Notes under the pieces: model-generated
Database searches by the model: none
What the model was told of the DNA's origin: nothing
What the model saw: the letters and a program-made list of their open reading frames with translations, nothing else
Made by a program: the position numbers and the translations under genes
Assembly (NCBI GenBank): GCA_937973635.1
Contig: CALJJZ010000047.1
Coordinates: 1-64,000 of the forward strand
From: an uncultured Bacillota bacterium
Lineage (GTDB): Bacteria; Bacillota; Dethiobacteria; DTU022; UBA8154
Direction: 5' to 3'
DNA: 64,000 nt
In this document: in pieces, positions 23,621-32,174 of the stretch
Layout of the letters: every line of letters starts with the position of its first letter
How positions within the stretch are numbered: position 1 is the first letter of the stretch

Positions 23621-24175
23621 CTAGATAATCCTGTACTTGCTCCTTACGAGGAAAATGGCCTGGGTTTCTGCCACGGCTCCCCGGCCGTCGTCCCGGGGTG
23701 AAAGGTATAGGTTGTCCCGCTGGAGCCTCTCCCCGTCGTTAACGTTTCTTCCTGTGGTAAGATTTACCAGACCCGTCTCCTTAACGGGGACCAGCGCCCG
23801 GGCATTGCCGCTGCGCAGGATAAATTCGGTCCCTTCCCCGGTAAGCAGTTTCTTTCCCGGTTCCACCACCACCACGACGTAGGTCGGGGCCGGCTCCACG
23901 ATCCGTACCGGCTCTGCCGGTACGGCCGGCCCCATAGGCAGGGATTGCCCCTGGGCAAAAGCGCTGAGCCTGGCCTCCACCCAGCTGACCGTTACCAGGG
24001 GGTCCTGTTCTGAGCCGGGGACCAGCCCCGTATTGGCACGGGCGGCCTGCCCCAGAAAAAACCCCGCCAGCAGGAACAGCGCCGCCAGCGCCGCCAGGCT
24101 CAGCAGGCGGCGCTTTGGGGGCAGCAACCGGCGGTACGGCTGCGGCAATTCTCCCTTGACTTTTTCTTTCTCCAT
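23621..24175 (-). CDS. Membrane-anchored hypothetical protein (184 aa)
   Basis: A basic N-terminus, one membrane helix at about residues 25-47 (LLSLAALAALFLLAGFFLG), then an extracytoplasmic beta-rich domain with EGTEFILRSGNARALVP and GLVNLTTGRNVNDGE. I do not recognise a characterised family. The arrangement upstream of csaB suggests a cell-surface or envelope role. The ATG at 24175 follows GGAGGAGGG. Confidence 0.75.
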   Translation of the reverse strand: MEKEKVKGELPQPYRRLLPPKRRLLSLAALAALFLLAGFFLGQAARANTGLVPGSEQDPLVTVSWVEARLSAFAQGQSLPMGPAVPAEPVRIVEPAPTYVVVVVEPGKKLLTGEGTEFILRSGNARALVPVKETGLVNLTTGRNVNDGERLQRDNLYLSPRDDGRGAVAETQAIFLVRSKYRII

Positions 24176-24315
24176 CAACAGCCCTCCTCCCCACTAATCA
24201 GGTATGCAGCATATCAGGCGCCAGGATTCGTGAACCACTTAATTATGCAGCAGGTCTGCTCCGGTTTGGCCGTATTCTACCTGCTTCCCGACTCCCAGGG
24301 CCGTTACCAAGTTAT

Positions 24316-25440
24316 CTAGACAAAACGGGCCATCTGCCTGACGAGGAAATTTTCCAGATCCTCGCCCTGCTCCTGCAGCCTGCGGCGTACCACCTCCACC
24401 TGGGCAAAAAGGTTTTTATCCTCCATATCCCTGAGTTTACGGTAATAACCCAGCCGCCGTCCCAGGCGGAAGTTGGCCCGCCGTTCCGGGGACATCTCCA
24501 GATAAGTATTGACCACGGCCAGCAAACGGGGCATTTCCCAGGGCAGCTGGCCCTCTATCTCCTCCAGGAGGTTGAGTATATGGTCGCTGGCTAGGTAGCT
24601 GGTAACCCTGAGGTTTTCCAGCAGCAGCTTCACTTCCCGGACAGTGCCTTCATCTTCCTGGATCTGGAATTCGCCCCGCTGCACCTTCTCCAGGAGAGGG
24701 ATACCGGGCCGCAGCGCCAGGGTGCGCAGGCGGATAAAATGGGGGTTAATGGCATTGAGCACCGCTACCGTATCCAAGATATGCGCTTCCCAGTCAGCGC
24801 GGCCGCCCAGACCCAGCAACACATATTCGCTCAGCTCCAGGCCCGCCTCTTTTACTTTTTTGCCCCCCTCGATCTGCTCCGCCGCTGTAACACCCTTGCA
24901 CATGGCCTGCAGCAGGGCGTCATTGCCCGTTTCCATACCGATATGCACCCTCGTCAGACCCGCTTCCCGCAGGGCTGTGAGCTGCTCCACGGAACGTTTG
25001 GCCGCCGTTTTGGAACGGGCATAGGTGGTGATGCGATCTATGCTAGGGAACTGTTCTTTGAGAAACTTGAGCACTTCCACCAGTTTGGCGGGCGCCATGG
25101 CCAGCCCGTCGGCGTCCTGCAGGAAAACGTTCCTGCCGCCGCGGTAGAGCCACAGGCCCACCTGGAAAAGTTCCGGCTTGCTCCGGTACAGCAGCTCCAT
25201 CACTTCCGTGGTCACCGCGCCGCCATAACCATGCCTCATGCTCAGCGCCTTAATTTTCAGTTCCGCCTCTTTAAAAGCAAGGATATCCCCTTTTATCTCC
25301 TCCACGCTGCGCCGGGAAAATTTTTTGCCTTTATATACGGGACAAAAGAGGCACTTGTTCCAGGGGCAGTTGCGGCTTATTCTCAGAAGCAGGCTCTCCG
25401 CCTCGCTGGGCGGGCGGATGGGACCCTGTTCAAAAGGCAT
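24316..25440 (-). CDS. Radical SAM protein (Elp3/HemN-like fold)
   Basis: 374 residues. The cluster motif reads CPWNKCLFC, a CX4CX2C spacing rather than the standard CX3CX2C. Further core-domain segments are TRVHIGMETGNDALLQAMC, KVKEAGLELSEYVLLGLGG and RLRTLALRPGIPL. The reaction is unknown. The ATG at 25440 follows GGAGGTG; a GTG at 25452 overlaps that site. It is monocistronic, divergent from pcm. Confidence 0.88.
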   Translation of the reverse strand: MPFEQGPIRPPSEAESLLLRISRNCPWNKCLFCPVYKGKKFSRRSVEEIKGDILAFKEAELKIKALSMRHGYGGAVTTEVMELLYRSKPELFQVGLWLYRGGRNVFLQDADGLAMAPAKLVEVLKFLKEQFPSIDRITTYARSKTAAKRSVEQLTALREAGLTRVHIGMETGNDALLQAMCKGVTAAEQIEGGKKVKEAGLELSEYVLLGLGGRADWEAHILDTVAVLNAINPHFIRLRTLALRPGIPLLEKVQRGEFQIQEDEGTVREVKLLLENLRVTSYLASDHILNLLEEIEGQLPWEMPRLLAVVNTYLEMSPERRANFRLGRRLGYYRKLRDMEDKNLFAQVEVVRRRLQEQGEDLENFLVRQMARFV

Positions 25441-25538
25441 CTTTTGCTTCACCTCCAGTTTGTGTTATAATTTTTCACGCAAGAAAACAATAATAGTTTT
25501 TCAGACGCTTATCTTTCAGCAAAGGAGCACCGGCCTCC

Positions 25539-26177
25539 ATGCACGACGACCCCTATACCGCGCTGCGCGAAGAGATGGTAAAGACCCAGCTGCTCCCCCG
25601 GGGAATTACAGACGCGCGGGTATTGGCAGCCTTCCGCCGCGTCCCCCGTCACCTTTTTGTGGAGGTGAGCCAGGCCCACCTCGCCTACGGCGACCATCCC
25701 CTGGCCATCGGCCAGGAGCAGACCATCTCCCAGCCTTACATTGTGGCCCTCATGACCCAGTCCCTACAGCTGCAGGGAAGAGAAAAAGTCCTGGAGATCG
25801 GTACCGGCTCAGGCTACCAGACAGCTATTCTGGCAGAGCTGGCCGGGCACGTTTACACGGTGGAACGGCTGCCCTCCCTCTCCCGGAAGGCCCAGCAGGT
25901 CCTGACTTCGCTGCAATACACCAATATCAGCTTTAAAGTCGGAGACGGCAGTAAGGGCTGGCCCGAACACAGCCCCTTTGACTGCATCCTTGTTACGGCC
26001 GCAGCGGGCGCTCTGCCGCCGACCCTGCCTGCTCAGCTGGCCGCAGGGGGGCGCCTGGTGATCCCCGTGGGCAGCGGCTGGCATCAGGATCTTTATCTCT
26101 ACATTAAAAGGGAGGACGGCCTGGAACGCCATAACTTAGGCGGCTGCCGTTTTGTCCCCCTCATCGAAGAAGGCTAG
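25539..26177 (+). CDS. pcm: Protein-L-isoaspartate O-methyltransferase
   Basis: 212 residues, the usual Pcm length. It has RVLAAFRRVPRHLFV, the family signature GQEQTISQPYIVALMTQSL, the SAM-binding VLEIGTGSGYQTAILAEL and VTAAAGALPPTL. It methylates isoaspartyl residues to start repair of aged proteins, with SAM as donor. It ends 2 bp before the convergent UPF0280 gene. Confidence 0.95.
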   Translation: MHDDPYTALREEMVKTQLLPRGITDARVLAAFRRVPRHLFVEVSQAHLAYGDHPLAIGQEQTISQPYIVALMTQSLQLQGREKVLEIGTGSGYQTAILAELAGHVYTVERLPSLSRKAQQVLTSLQYTNISFKVGDGSKGWPEHSPFDCILVTAAAGALPPTLPAQLAAGGRLVIPVGSGWHQDLYLYIKREDGLERHNLGGCRFVPLIEEG

Positions 26178-26178
26178 T

Positions 26179-26949
26179 TCACCGCTGCCTCAGCTGGAGC
26201 TTGCCGCAGGCGGCAAGCTTATCCCCCAGCACCAGTAGGGCCCCTTCGACCCCCTCTAGGCCCAGGGCAAAGTCCAGAGCCTTTTCCAGGTCCGCAGGGG
26301 TACACACCAGGTTGGCCGTTGCCGTAGCCACCGCGTCGGCAAGGAGGGCATCTTCCGCAAAGATAACGGCCGCATCGGCCTTTCCCTGGCTGTACGAGGG
26401 GCCAACCGTGGCAGAGGAGGTGCAGATCCCCCGCCCCTTTCCCGGGGCCTCCACCTCTATTGACAGCCGGTTGCTGAAAGGCGAAGCCCCGGCATAGACA
26501 CCGACCCTTAGCCTTTGCCGGCAGCAGAAGAAGATATCGCCGCCGTTTTCCACGATAACCTGGGAGGTCTTGCCCTGAAGGAGCCACTCTCCGGCGAGCT
26601 GGGCAAAAGCGCCGGCCACCGCCGCCATGGGGCCCACACCGGCCCGGTTCGCCGCCCGGGCCATACGCACGGCCAGCTCCGGCGCTCCGGGCCGGGCCGG
26701 GTAAGGGGTAAGGGCCCTGCGGAAAGGCAGGTCCTCTTCCAGGTATTTTTCCAGGAGGAGGCGCTGCCGCCAGATATAGTTCTCCAGCTCCGGCACCAGG
26801 GCGGAAGGCTCCACCTCCGCGTCGACGGCCACCCATAAGTCGGTTTCCTTGACCGCAAGGGTAAAGGAGCGCATCCCGGCCGGGCAGAGCTCCCGCCGGT
26901 AGTCCCTTTTAGAGGTGCCGGGAGTTTGTTTTGGCAGGTTTGTGACCAT
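26179..26949 (-). CDS. UPF0280 (COG2122, ApbE-related) protein of homocysteine synthesis
   Basis: 256 residues of the UPF0280 family: RELCPAGMRSFTLAVKETDL, PMAAVAGAFAQLAGEWLL, VIVENGGDIFF, and GICTSSATVGPSYSQGKADA, the last two being the ApbE-like elements. Genetic work in Methanosarcina linked COG2122 to the DUF39/NIL-ferredoxin route that builds homocysteine from aspartate semialdehyde and sulfide. Here it is the third gene after those two partners, 51 nt beyond the ferredoxin. Its exact chemistry is not settled. Confidence 0.88.
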   Translation of the reverse strand: MVTNLPKQTPGTSKRDYRRELCPAGMRSFTLAVKETDLWVAVDAEVEPSALVPELENYIWRQRLLLEKYLEEDLPFRRALTPYPARPGAPELAVRMARAANRAGVGPMAAVAGAFAQLAGEWLLQGKTSQVIVENGGDIFFCCRQRLRVGVYAGASPFSNRLSIEVEAPGKGRGICTSSATVGPSYSQGKADAAVIFAEDALLADAVATATANLVCTPADLEKALDFALGLEGVEGALLVLGDKLAACGKLQLRQR

Positions 26950-27000
26950 TGGCCTTTCAGGCGCCCCCGCAGCGCAAAAAAGGGGGGCGCGGCTCCTCTT

Positions 27001-27405
27001 TCAGTATCTTGCCTCCATGGCCCGGGAAGGACATGCTTTCAGGCAGTGTTCGCAGACGACACAGCGGTCGCCGTGGAACTCTATCTTCATTGTCGTCCGG
27101 TTCAGCTCCAGGGCATTGACAGGGCAGATTACGCTGCAGGCGCCGCAATGGGTGCAGCGCTCCTCCACCCAGATAATCTCCTGCTCCAGGGGGAACACCT
27201 TGACCCCACGCGCCTGCAGGAAATCAAGGCCGGCGGCAAAATCCGGCTTCTCCCCGCTGATCTCCACTACGATCCGCCCCTCTTTACGGGGGTTGATATC
27301 GGCTTTGAGGATATTGACCATTAAATTAAAGTCTTTGACCAGGTAATAGATAAAAGGCTGCTCTGTGACCGTAGAAGGAAAATAGAGCACCATTTTTTCT
27401 TTCAT
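27001..27405 (-). CDS. NIL-domain ferredoxin (homocysteine synthesis)
   Basis: 134 residues. The NIL domain (about 1-75, an ACT-like substrate-binding fold) precedes two 4Fe-4S motifs: CTHCGACSVICPVNAL and CVVCEHCLKACPSRAM. Fusions of this kind pair with DUF39 proteins in anaerobes and probably deliver electrons for sulfur insertion during homocysteine formation. It starts 71 nt after the DUF39 gene. Confidence 0.9.
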   Translation of the reverse strand: MKEKMVLYFPSTVTEQPFIYYLVKDFNLMVNILKADINPRKEGRIVVEISGEKPDFAAGLDFLQARGVKVFPLEQEIIWVEERCTHCGACSVICPVNALELNRTTMKIEFHGDRCVVCEHCLKACPSRAMEARY

Positions 27406-27476
27406 CGGTGGCGATACCCCCTTAAGTTTTCAGGGCGGGATTCCGCGCCCCGTCGGGGCAGATTTCTGCCCCCGTT

Positions 27477-28676
27477 TCAGCCCTCTTGCGGAAAAACCAA
27501 ACGGCCGTAGGCAGGCACCCCCGCCTCCCGGGGAAGGTTAAAAGCCGGCGCCGTCAAGAGGAACTCCCCCTGCAGGATCCAGTCTTTCAGCGTGGCGGCT
27601 ATCTCCCTGGCCCCGTAATAACTGGAAAGGGGGGCCGTGGGAACTTTTTTCCCGTTCACGCTGATCTCGCCGCTGCGCAGCTCGGCATAGCTCACCGTAC
27701 CCAAGACCTGCCCCAGCCCCTGGGGATAAGACTCGCTGTAATCCACCACCGGGGCAAAGATCTCGCTGTCGCTCACCGCAGCGAACCTGACCACTTCTTC
27801 GTCCAGTACCGGCAGGGGGATCCCCAGGCCGACCATCAGGGAAACACCGTAGCCGAGATAGGATATGCCCCTGAGCCAGCGGGGTGACATCTGTTTAAGG
27901 TCGCCGATCACGGCAAGGGTCCCGGCCGGAGAAGTGGGGACCCCGTTGGCGCCGCGCGGCGCCAAGGGGTTATGCTGCGTGCCGTACCAGCTCACAAAAC
28001 CCACGCCGCCGCCCAGGAATATCTTCGTTCCCGGCCCGATCGTCCGGTAATAAGGGTCGTTAAACAACGGAGAGAGCTGGCCCGAGGTGCTGTAATTGGC
28101 ATTGCCGAGGTTGGGCTTGAGAATGCCCATATAGGTATAGAGCGTGCGGTCGGTAAGGTTGACGGCCACATTATAATTCTGGTACGCATTGCGGGGGTTA
28201 AAGAGGAAAGCTTGGGGCAGCTCTTCCAGGCGAATCATCTTCTCCAGCTTCTTGCGCGGGTAACAGTCCGTCCCGTAGGCGTAGGCCTCCAAGAGGACCT
28301 CTTTGCCCGCCACCAGGTCCTCCAGGACATGGCCGCCGCCATAATTAAACTCGCCGGGGAAATTTTTATTTTCCGGGTCTGTCTCCGGGATCTGGGTGGC
28401 GCCCAAATAAGCGTCTACCGCTGCCAGGCCGGCATAAGCTTCCACGCCGTTTAGCAGTACCTTAGACATTTTCATGCGCGGCGCAGGATGGCCCAGGTTT
28501 AAAAAAGCCCCCGAGGAACACATGGGCCCAAACGTCCCCGTGGTAATCACATCGACATGGCGGGCCGTTTCCGTAACCCCCTGTGCCATAACCATGGGAA
28601 TTAACTCCTCGGCTGTGACGACAACAGCCTTTCCGGCTTGAATACGGGCATTAATTTCTGCAATGGTTTTTTTCAC
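27477..28676 (-). CDS. Homocysteine biosynthesis protein (DUF39/HcyBio, COG1900)
   Basis: 399 residues. Characteristic segments are ITTGTFGPMCSSGAFLNLGH, KVLLNGVEAYAGLAAVDAY, GGGHVLEDLVAGKEVLLEA, and the conserved cysteine in GTDCYPRK. COG1900 proteins convert aspartate semialdehyde plus sulfide to homocysteine in anaerobes that lack the classical transsulfuration enzymes. GTG at 28676 is chosen because AAGGAGGGG lies 9 nt before it; an upstream ATG-frame start at 28706 has none. First gene of the DUF39/NIL-Fd/UPF0280 operon. Confidence 0.93.
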   Translation of the reverse strand: MKKTIAEINARIQAGKAVVVTAEELIPMVMAQGVTETARHVDVITTGTFGPMCSSGAFLNLGHPAPRMKMSKVLLNGVEAYAGLAAVDAYLGATQIPETDPENKNFPGEFNYGGGHVLEDLVAGKEVLLEAYAYGTDCYPRKKLEKMIRLEELPQAFLFNPRNAYQNYNVAVNLTDRTLYTYMGILKPNLGNANYSTSGQLSPLFNDPYYRTIGPGTKIFLGGGVGFVSWYGTQHNPLAPRGANGVPTSPAGTLAVIGDLKQMSPRWLRGISYLGYGVSLMVGLGIPLPVLDEEVVRFAAVSDSEIFAPVVDYSESYPQGLGQVLGTVSYAELRSGEISVNGKKVPTAPLSSYYGAREIAATLKDWILQGEFLLTAPAFNLPREAGVPAYGRLVFPQEG

Positions 28677-28711
28677 CAGGTCTGGCCCCTCCTTTTTACC
28701 GCACATTGGGT

Positions 28712-28799
28712 TATAATAAAGAAATAATACCCTGCCTGTCCCAGCGTGTCAAGGGAAGGGAGCTTCCCTTTAAAAAAGCAATCGGGGGAGTGGTAAGCT
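28712..28799 (+). promoter_or_regulatory. queT leader with possible preQ1-I-like hairpin
   Basis: A TATAAT at 28712-28717 begins a leader of about 75 nt. A perfect 7-bp stem AAGGGAA/TTCCCTT (28751-28770) is followed by TAAAAAAGC and then the GGGGGAG ribosome site. Short stem, A-rich tail and ribosome site in this order resemble preQ1-I riboswitches, which often precede queT, but the loop lacks the usual TTCTAGC core, so this stays tentative. Confidence 0.3.
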
Positions 28800-29279
28800 A
28801 TGCAGAAACCCTGGGGTATAACCGCCCGTTATATGGCCCGGGCCGGTATTATTGCCGCCCTTTATGTCGCCGTGACCTTTACCTTCTCCGCCATCAGCTA
28901 CGGCCAAGTCCAGGTCCGCCTGGCAGAGGCGCTGACCCTTTTACCCATGGTCATACCCGAGGCCGTGCTCGGCCTTTTCCTTGGCTGCCTCCTTGCCAAC
29001 CTGCTAGGGCCCTGGGGGACCATTGATATTATTTTCGGCAGCCTGATTACGCTGGTCGCCGCTTTGATCACCTACCGTTTCCGCTATACGCCGGCAGCCT
29101 ATCTCAGCCCCATCCTGTTCAACGCTTTTGGTGTCAGCCTCTACCTTTATGCTTTTTTCCGCCTCCCTTACTGGGTTACGGTTTTTTACATCGGTGCAGG
29201 CCAGGCCGTGGCCGTGCTGGCCCTTGGCCTACCCCTGCTGCGCCTGGTAAAAAAGCATTTCGCTCCAGATGATTGGTAA
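28800..29279 (+). CDS. queT: QueT-type queuosine-precursor transporter (ECF S component)
   Basis: 159 residues with five or six membrane helices. The N-terminus TARYMARAGIIAALYVAVTF, then YGQVQVRLAEALTLLPM and PEAVLGLFLGCLLANL match QueT, a small substrate-binding subunit that pairs with the shared ECF energy-coupling module to import a queuosine precursor. The ECF module is not in the window. The ATG follows GGGGGAGTGG. Single gene, ends at a bidirectional terminator. Confidence 0.9.
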   Translation: MQKPWGITARYMARAGIIAALYVAVTFTFSAISYGQVQVRLAEALTLLPMVIPEAVLGLFLGCLLANLLGPWGTIDIIFGSLITLVAALITYRFRYTPAAYLSPILFNAFGVSLYLYAFFRLPYWVTVFYIGAGQAVAVLALGLPLLRLVKKHFAPDDW

Positions 29280-29352
29280 AAGGAGCGCTAACCGCTGCAG
29301 GGCTATGGACCCGGGAAAGGCGGGGGCGGAAAGGCGGGGCGGATTTAAAAGG

Positions 29353-29390
29353 AGAAAACCCCGCCTGTAGTTTATACCTGCGGGGTTTAG
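29353..29390. terminator. Bidirectional terminator between queT and SPOCS gene
   Basis: AACCCCGC (29357-29364) pairs with GCGGGGTT (29380-29387). Leftward it runs into TTCTCCTTTT; the genes on both sides converge on it. Confidence 0.65.
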
Positions 29391-29427
29391 GGCTCACAAA
29401 GGTTATCTGCTTTACAACCGACCGGGT

Positions 29428-31038
29428 TCAACGCCGGTAATACATGAGGGGGATGAGCAGCTTCTGCCCCGCCATGAGCGGTTCGTCCTCCACCAGCCCG
29501 TTGCTCTCCGCCAGATCGGCGCTCCGGAGGCCGTAATAGCGGGCAATACGCAGCAGGTTGTCACCCTTCTTTACAACATAGACAACCATGCTCGTTCCCG
29601 GCGGTACGCGGGGCGGCACGACGACGGCGACCTCCTCCACCCGGCGCGCCTTTACTTTCAGGGCAAGGCGGCTGATCTGCAAAGTGGCCGCCTCGGCGGG
29701 GGCGTAGGTAGATTTTCCCCCCTTTACACAGAGCAGCACTTCGGCATCCTCCGGCACTCCCGGCAGGTGCAGGTAACTCTGGAACGGCTCCTCCACTTCC
29801 ATGCTGAGGGGCCACCTTCCGCCGTCTCCTTTCCCGGCTGCCGGGCTGTCCGGCTCCCCAGGCCCTTCGTCCTGCCAGAAAATATCCTCCTCCCTCTTTT
29901 GTTCCGGGAGATAATAGATCTTTCGCTTCAGCATCCCCGAAACGGCCACGCCGTCGTCCTCAACCCGCACCTGCACGCTGCGCAGGCGGGGCGCTCCGGC
30001 GGCAAGCTCCTGCGGGTAGGGCAGAGGAAGGCGCTGCACAAGCTCAAGCTCTTCCCCCGCCATTCCGGCAGCACGGGGCAGTAAGAGGGGCTCTTTGTAA
30101 GTGCCGGTCCCTCTGATCTCCAGCAGCACTTCCTGCTGCAGCTGCCGCGTTACGCGCAGGAAAAGATCCACATAAGCCCGCTGCCTGGCCTTTTCGCCCT
30201 TCAGGTCGCAGGCCGCATACTCCACAACGGGGAAAAGGGAAACATGGTCGCCTTTCTGCAGGCCGGGCAGGGCAATCTCCTGTTTAAAGAACTGGCTGTT
30301 CTCGCCAAAACCGCTGCCGTCCTCGCTTTTATAAAAATAGACGGAAACAAGGTTCCCCTGGAGCAGGATCTTTTCTTTCTCCTCTTTCCATTCCAAATCG
30401 GCGAGGTAAGAGGAAAGGATTTTGAAATACTCAAGGGTGCCAGAAAATTCAAGTTCATCGCTTAAGGTCAGGGGTATGGCTTTTTCCAAAAACAGCTCTT
30501 CAAAAACCACGACTTTTCTTTCCAGCTGCTCCGGCAAAAATTTTTTTGCCCCCAGGGCCAGGGTCAGCTGCCGGTTATCCACAACGGAGAGGCAGACCTC
30601 TGTTTCCACGCTGATTTTGTAAAGGAGCTGCCCTTCCGCCTCCAGGGGCGGCCCTTCTTCGCCGAGATAAACTATGCGCCCATGGGCGTTAACCTCCATA
30701 CCCGGTTCGGCCCCGGGCAGAGCCACCTCCTGGAAAAAATCCTTCTCTGCAAAGCTGACTTCTTTAAGACCTGTTTCGCTGTAAAAGTCGGCTTTACCCT
30801 CCACCCTGCCCCTGATGGCTACGCTGTCTTTACCTTCTATCCGCACCTCCAGCAAACGGATCCAGGCCGCCAGGTTGCAAAGGGGCAGGGGCTGACCCCT
30901 TTGCCGTAAAGGCGTTTCCTGCAGGAGCAGCTCGTTTTCGACCAGGCAGCGGGTCATCTTTTCTCCCACCAGGAGCCTGTGGTGAAAATCCGTGGTGATC
31001 AGCTCTAATTTATCCTTCTGCAAAGGCGTCCGTCCCAT
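29428..31038 (-). CDS. SPOCS (DUF3794) and LysM domain protein, spore-associated
   Basis: 536 residues from ATG 31038, which follows AAGGAGGTATAAAG. Three repeated SPOCS-like blocks lie at about 5-165, 165-325 and 330-475 (each with a VRIEGKDSVAIRGRV-like beta pattern), followed by a C-terminal LysM domain (YVVKKGDNLLRIARYYGL, ending AGQKLLIPLMYYRR). Such proteins are spore envelope and cortex-associated components in Bacilli and Clostridia; LysM binds peptidoglycan. It lies downstream of veg. Confidence 0.9.
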   Translation of the reverse strand: MGRTPLQKDKLELITTDFHHRLLVGEKMTRCLVENELLLQETPLRQRGQPLPLCNLAAWIRLLEVRIEGKDSVAIRGRVEGKADFYSETGLKEVSFAEKDFFQEVALPGAEPGMEVNAHGRIVYLGEEGPPLEAEGQLLYKISVETEVCLSVVDNRQLTLALGAKKFLPEQLERKVVVFEELFLEKAIPLTLSDELEFSGTLEYFKILSSYLADLEWKEEKEKILLQGNLVSVYFYKSEDGSGFGENSQFFKQEIALPGLQKGDHVSLFPVVEYAACDLKGEKARQRAYVDLFLRVTRQLQQEVLLEIRGTGTYKEPLLLPRAAGMAGEELELVQRLPLPYPQELAAGAPRLRSVQVRVEDDGVAVSGMLKRKIYYLPEQKREEDIFWQDEGPGEPDSPAAGKGDGGRWPLSMEVEEPFQSYLHLPGVPEDAEVLLCVKGGKSTYAPAEAATLQISRLALKVKARRVEEVAVVVPPRVPPGTSMVVYVVKKGDNLLRIARYYGLRSADLAESNGLVEDEPLMAGQKLLIPLMYYRR

Positions 31039-31121
31039 CTTTATACCTCCTTGGCAAAGCCCTTCTCCATTTATAGATATTAAGGGGGGGGACAGATTAT
31101 GACAGGGAGCCGGAAGGCCAT

Positions 31122-31151
31122 AAAAAAAACCCGTCACTGCAAGAGCACGGG
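31122..31151 (-). terminator. Intrinsic terminator of veg
   Basis: CCCGT and ACGGG form the stem, followed leftward by eight Ts. It separates veg from the SPOCS gene. A second, AT-rich inverted repeat (TCAATAATAAT/ATTATTATTGA) lies between it and veg at about 31177-31213. Confidence 0.65.
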
Positions 31152-31212
31152 ATAAAGGTAAAAATTTTGCCGTTTCAATAATAATCCTGCTTGCTATTAT
31201 TATTATTATTGA

Positions 31213-31488
31213 TTACTCGCCCACGGCACAGACATTTATCTTCCTGTTGCCGCTGCAAAGGCTCAATTCCACTGTTTCTGTAAGTACGTCGGCATAACTG
31301 AAGGAAAACCGCTGATGGTAGGTCTTTTCATCCACCAGGACAACAAAAATCGAGGGATAGGTGCTTTCCAGGACCCCTACTTTTTCGAAGGCTTTACGCC
31401 TGCCCCGGTTCGCCCGCAGCCTGATCTGCTCCCCCACATGGCTCTCCAGTTCCTTCCTTATTTGAACCAGGGAATTTTTTTCCGCCAT
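31213..31488 (-). CDS. veg: Veg family protein
   Basis: 91 residues with the Veg signature: IRKELESHVGEQIRLRANRG, GRRKAFEKVGVLESTYPSIF and VDEKTYHQRFSFSYADVLTE. Veg is a short, highly expressed Firmicute protein; in Bacillus subtilis it has been linked to biofilm gene control, and its biochemical role is uncertain. The usual neighbourhood near ksgA is preserved here. Confidence 0.95.
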   Translation of the reverse strand: MAEKNSLVQIRKELESHVGEQIRLRANRGRRKAFEKVGVLESTYPSIFVVLVDEKTYHQRFSFSYADVLTETVELSLCSGNRKINVCAVGE

Positions 31489-31600
31489 GCTGCATCACCT
31501 CAAAACTAATTTTAAGATAAAAAAAGAGATTTGTCAAGTAAAACGGCGATTTATTCCCTTTAAAACCTTACTTTCCCGCATTTTCGCTTGTTTTTACCCC

Positions 31601-32077
31601 TTACTTTGTATATTTATCTGCAACCTTGCTCGCCCCATAGGATTCAGGCTTAATGCGGGCATCAAAACCGCTGCCGATGACCATGCCCACCACTTCGCGG
31701 ATCAGCTCCTTCGTATCCCCCGCTTCTCCCACATCCAGGTGGATCTCCACATTTAGCTGGGCGTGGCCGTTTTCTGAGAGCAGCGCGGAAAAACGGCCGG
31801 CTACATCAAGGCTCAAGGAGGCTTCAAAAAAGATACGCTGTCTCAGGCTTTCCAGGAAGCGCCTTTTTTCCCGGTAAAAAAAATAACGGCCGCCTTTACC
31901 CACACGATGGATGATGACGGCCGTCACAAAAGTAGTCTCTGCCTCATGGTGCGTCTGCGAATCGGTGCCGATAATCAGCTTGTATTGATCGCCCGGTTGT
32001 TCCCGGATGAAAGCGACAATATCGTTGAAAGTTTCCTGCAAAGTCATCTTCCCTTTACTGGGGCTGGTGAAAAGCAT
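31601..32077 (-). CDS. YkuK-like DUF458 protein (RNase H fold)
   Basis: 158 residues. The acidic strand KLIIGTDSQTHHEAETTFVTA resembles an RNase H-type active site and VEIHLDVGEAGDTKELIREV continues the DUF458 pattern; the C-terminus ASKVADKYTK is also typical. Function in bacteria is unknown. The ATG at 32077 follows GAAGG; a TTG two codons earlier is possible. Confidence 0.85.
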   Translation of the reverse strand: MLFTSPSKGKMTLQETFNDIVAFIREQPGDQYKLIIGTDSQTHHEAETTFVTAVIIHRVGKGGRYFFYREKRRFLESLRQRIFFEASLSLDVAGRFSALLSENGHAQLNVEIHLDVGEAGDTKELIREVVGMVIGSGFDARIKPESYGASKVADKYTK

Positions 32078-32174
32078 GGGCAAAAAGCCTTCTTCCTACT
32101 AAAGATAAGACAAAAGATCTTATAACATGGACCACCTGAAATTGCTGCCCCAAAACCCGGCTGCTTGCTTCTTT

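Noticed and set aside
31177-31213. ATT microsatellite as a CRISPR-like or phage repeat
   Set aside because: It is a simple (ATT)n run that forms an AT-rich inverted repeat after veg; no spacers.
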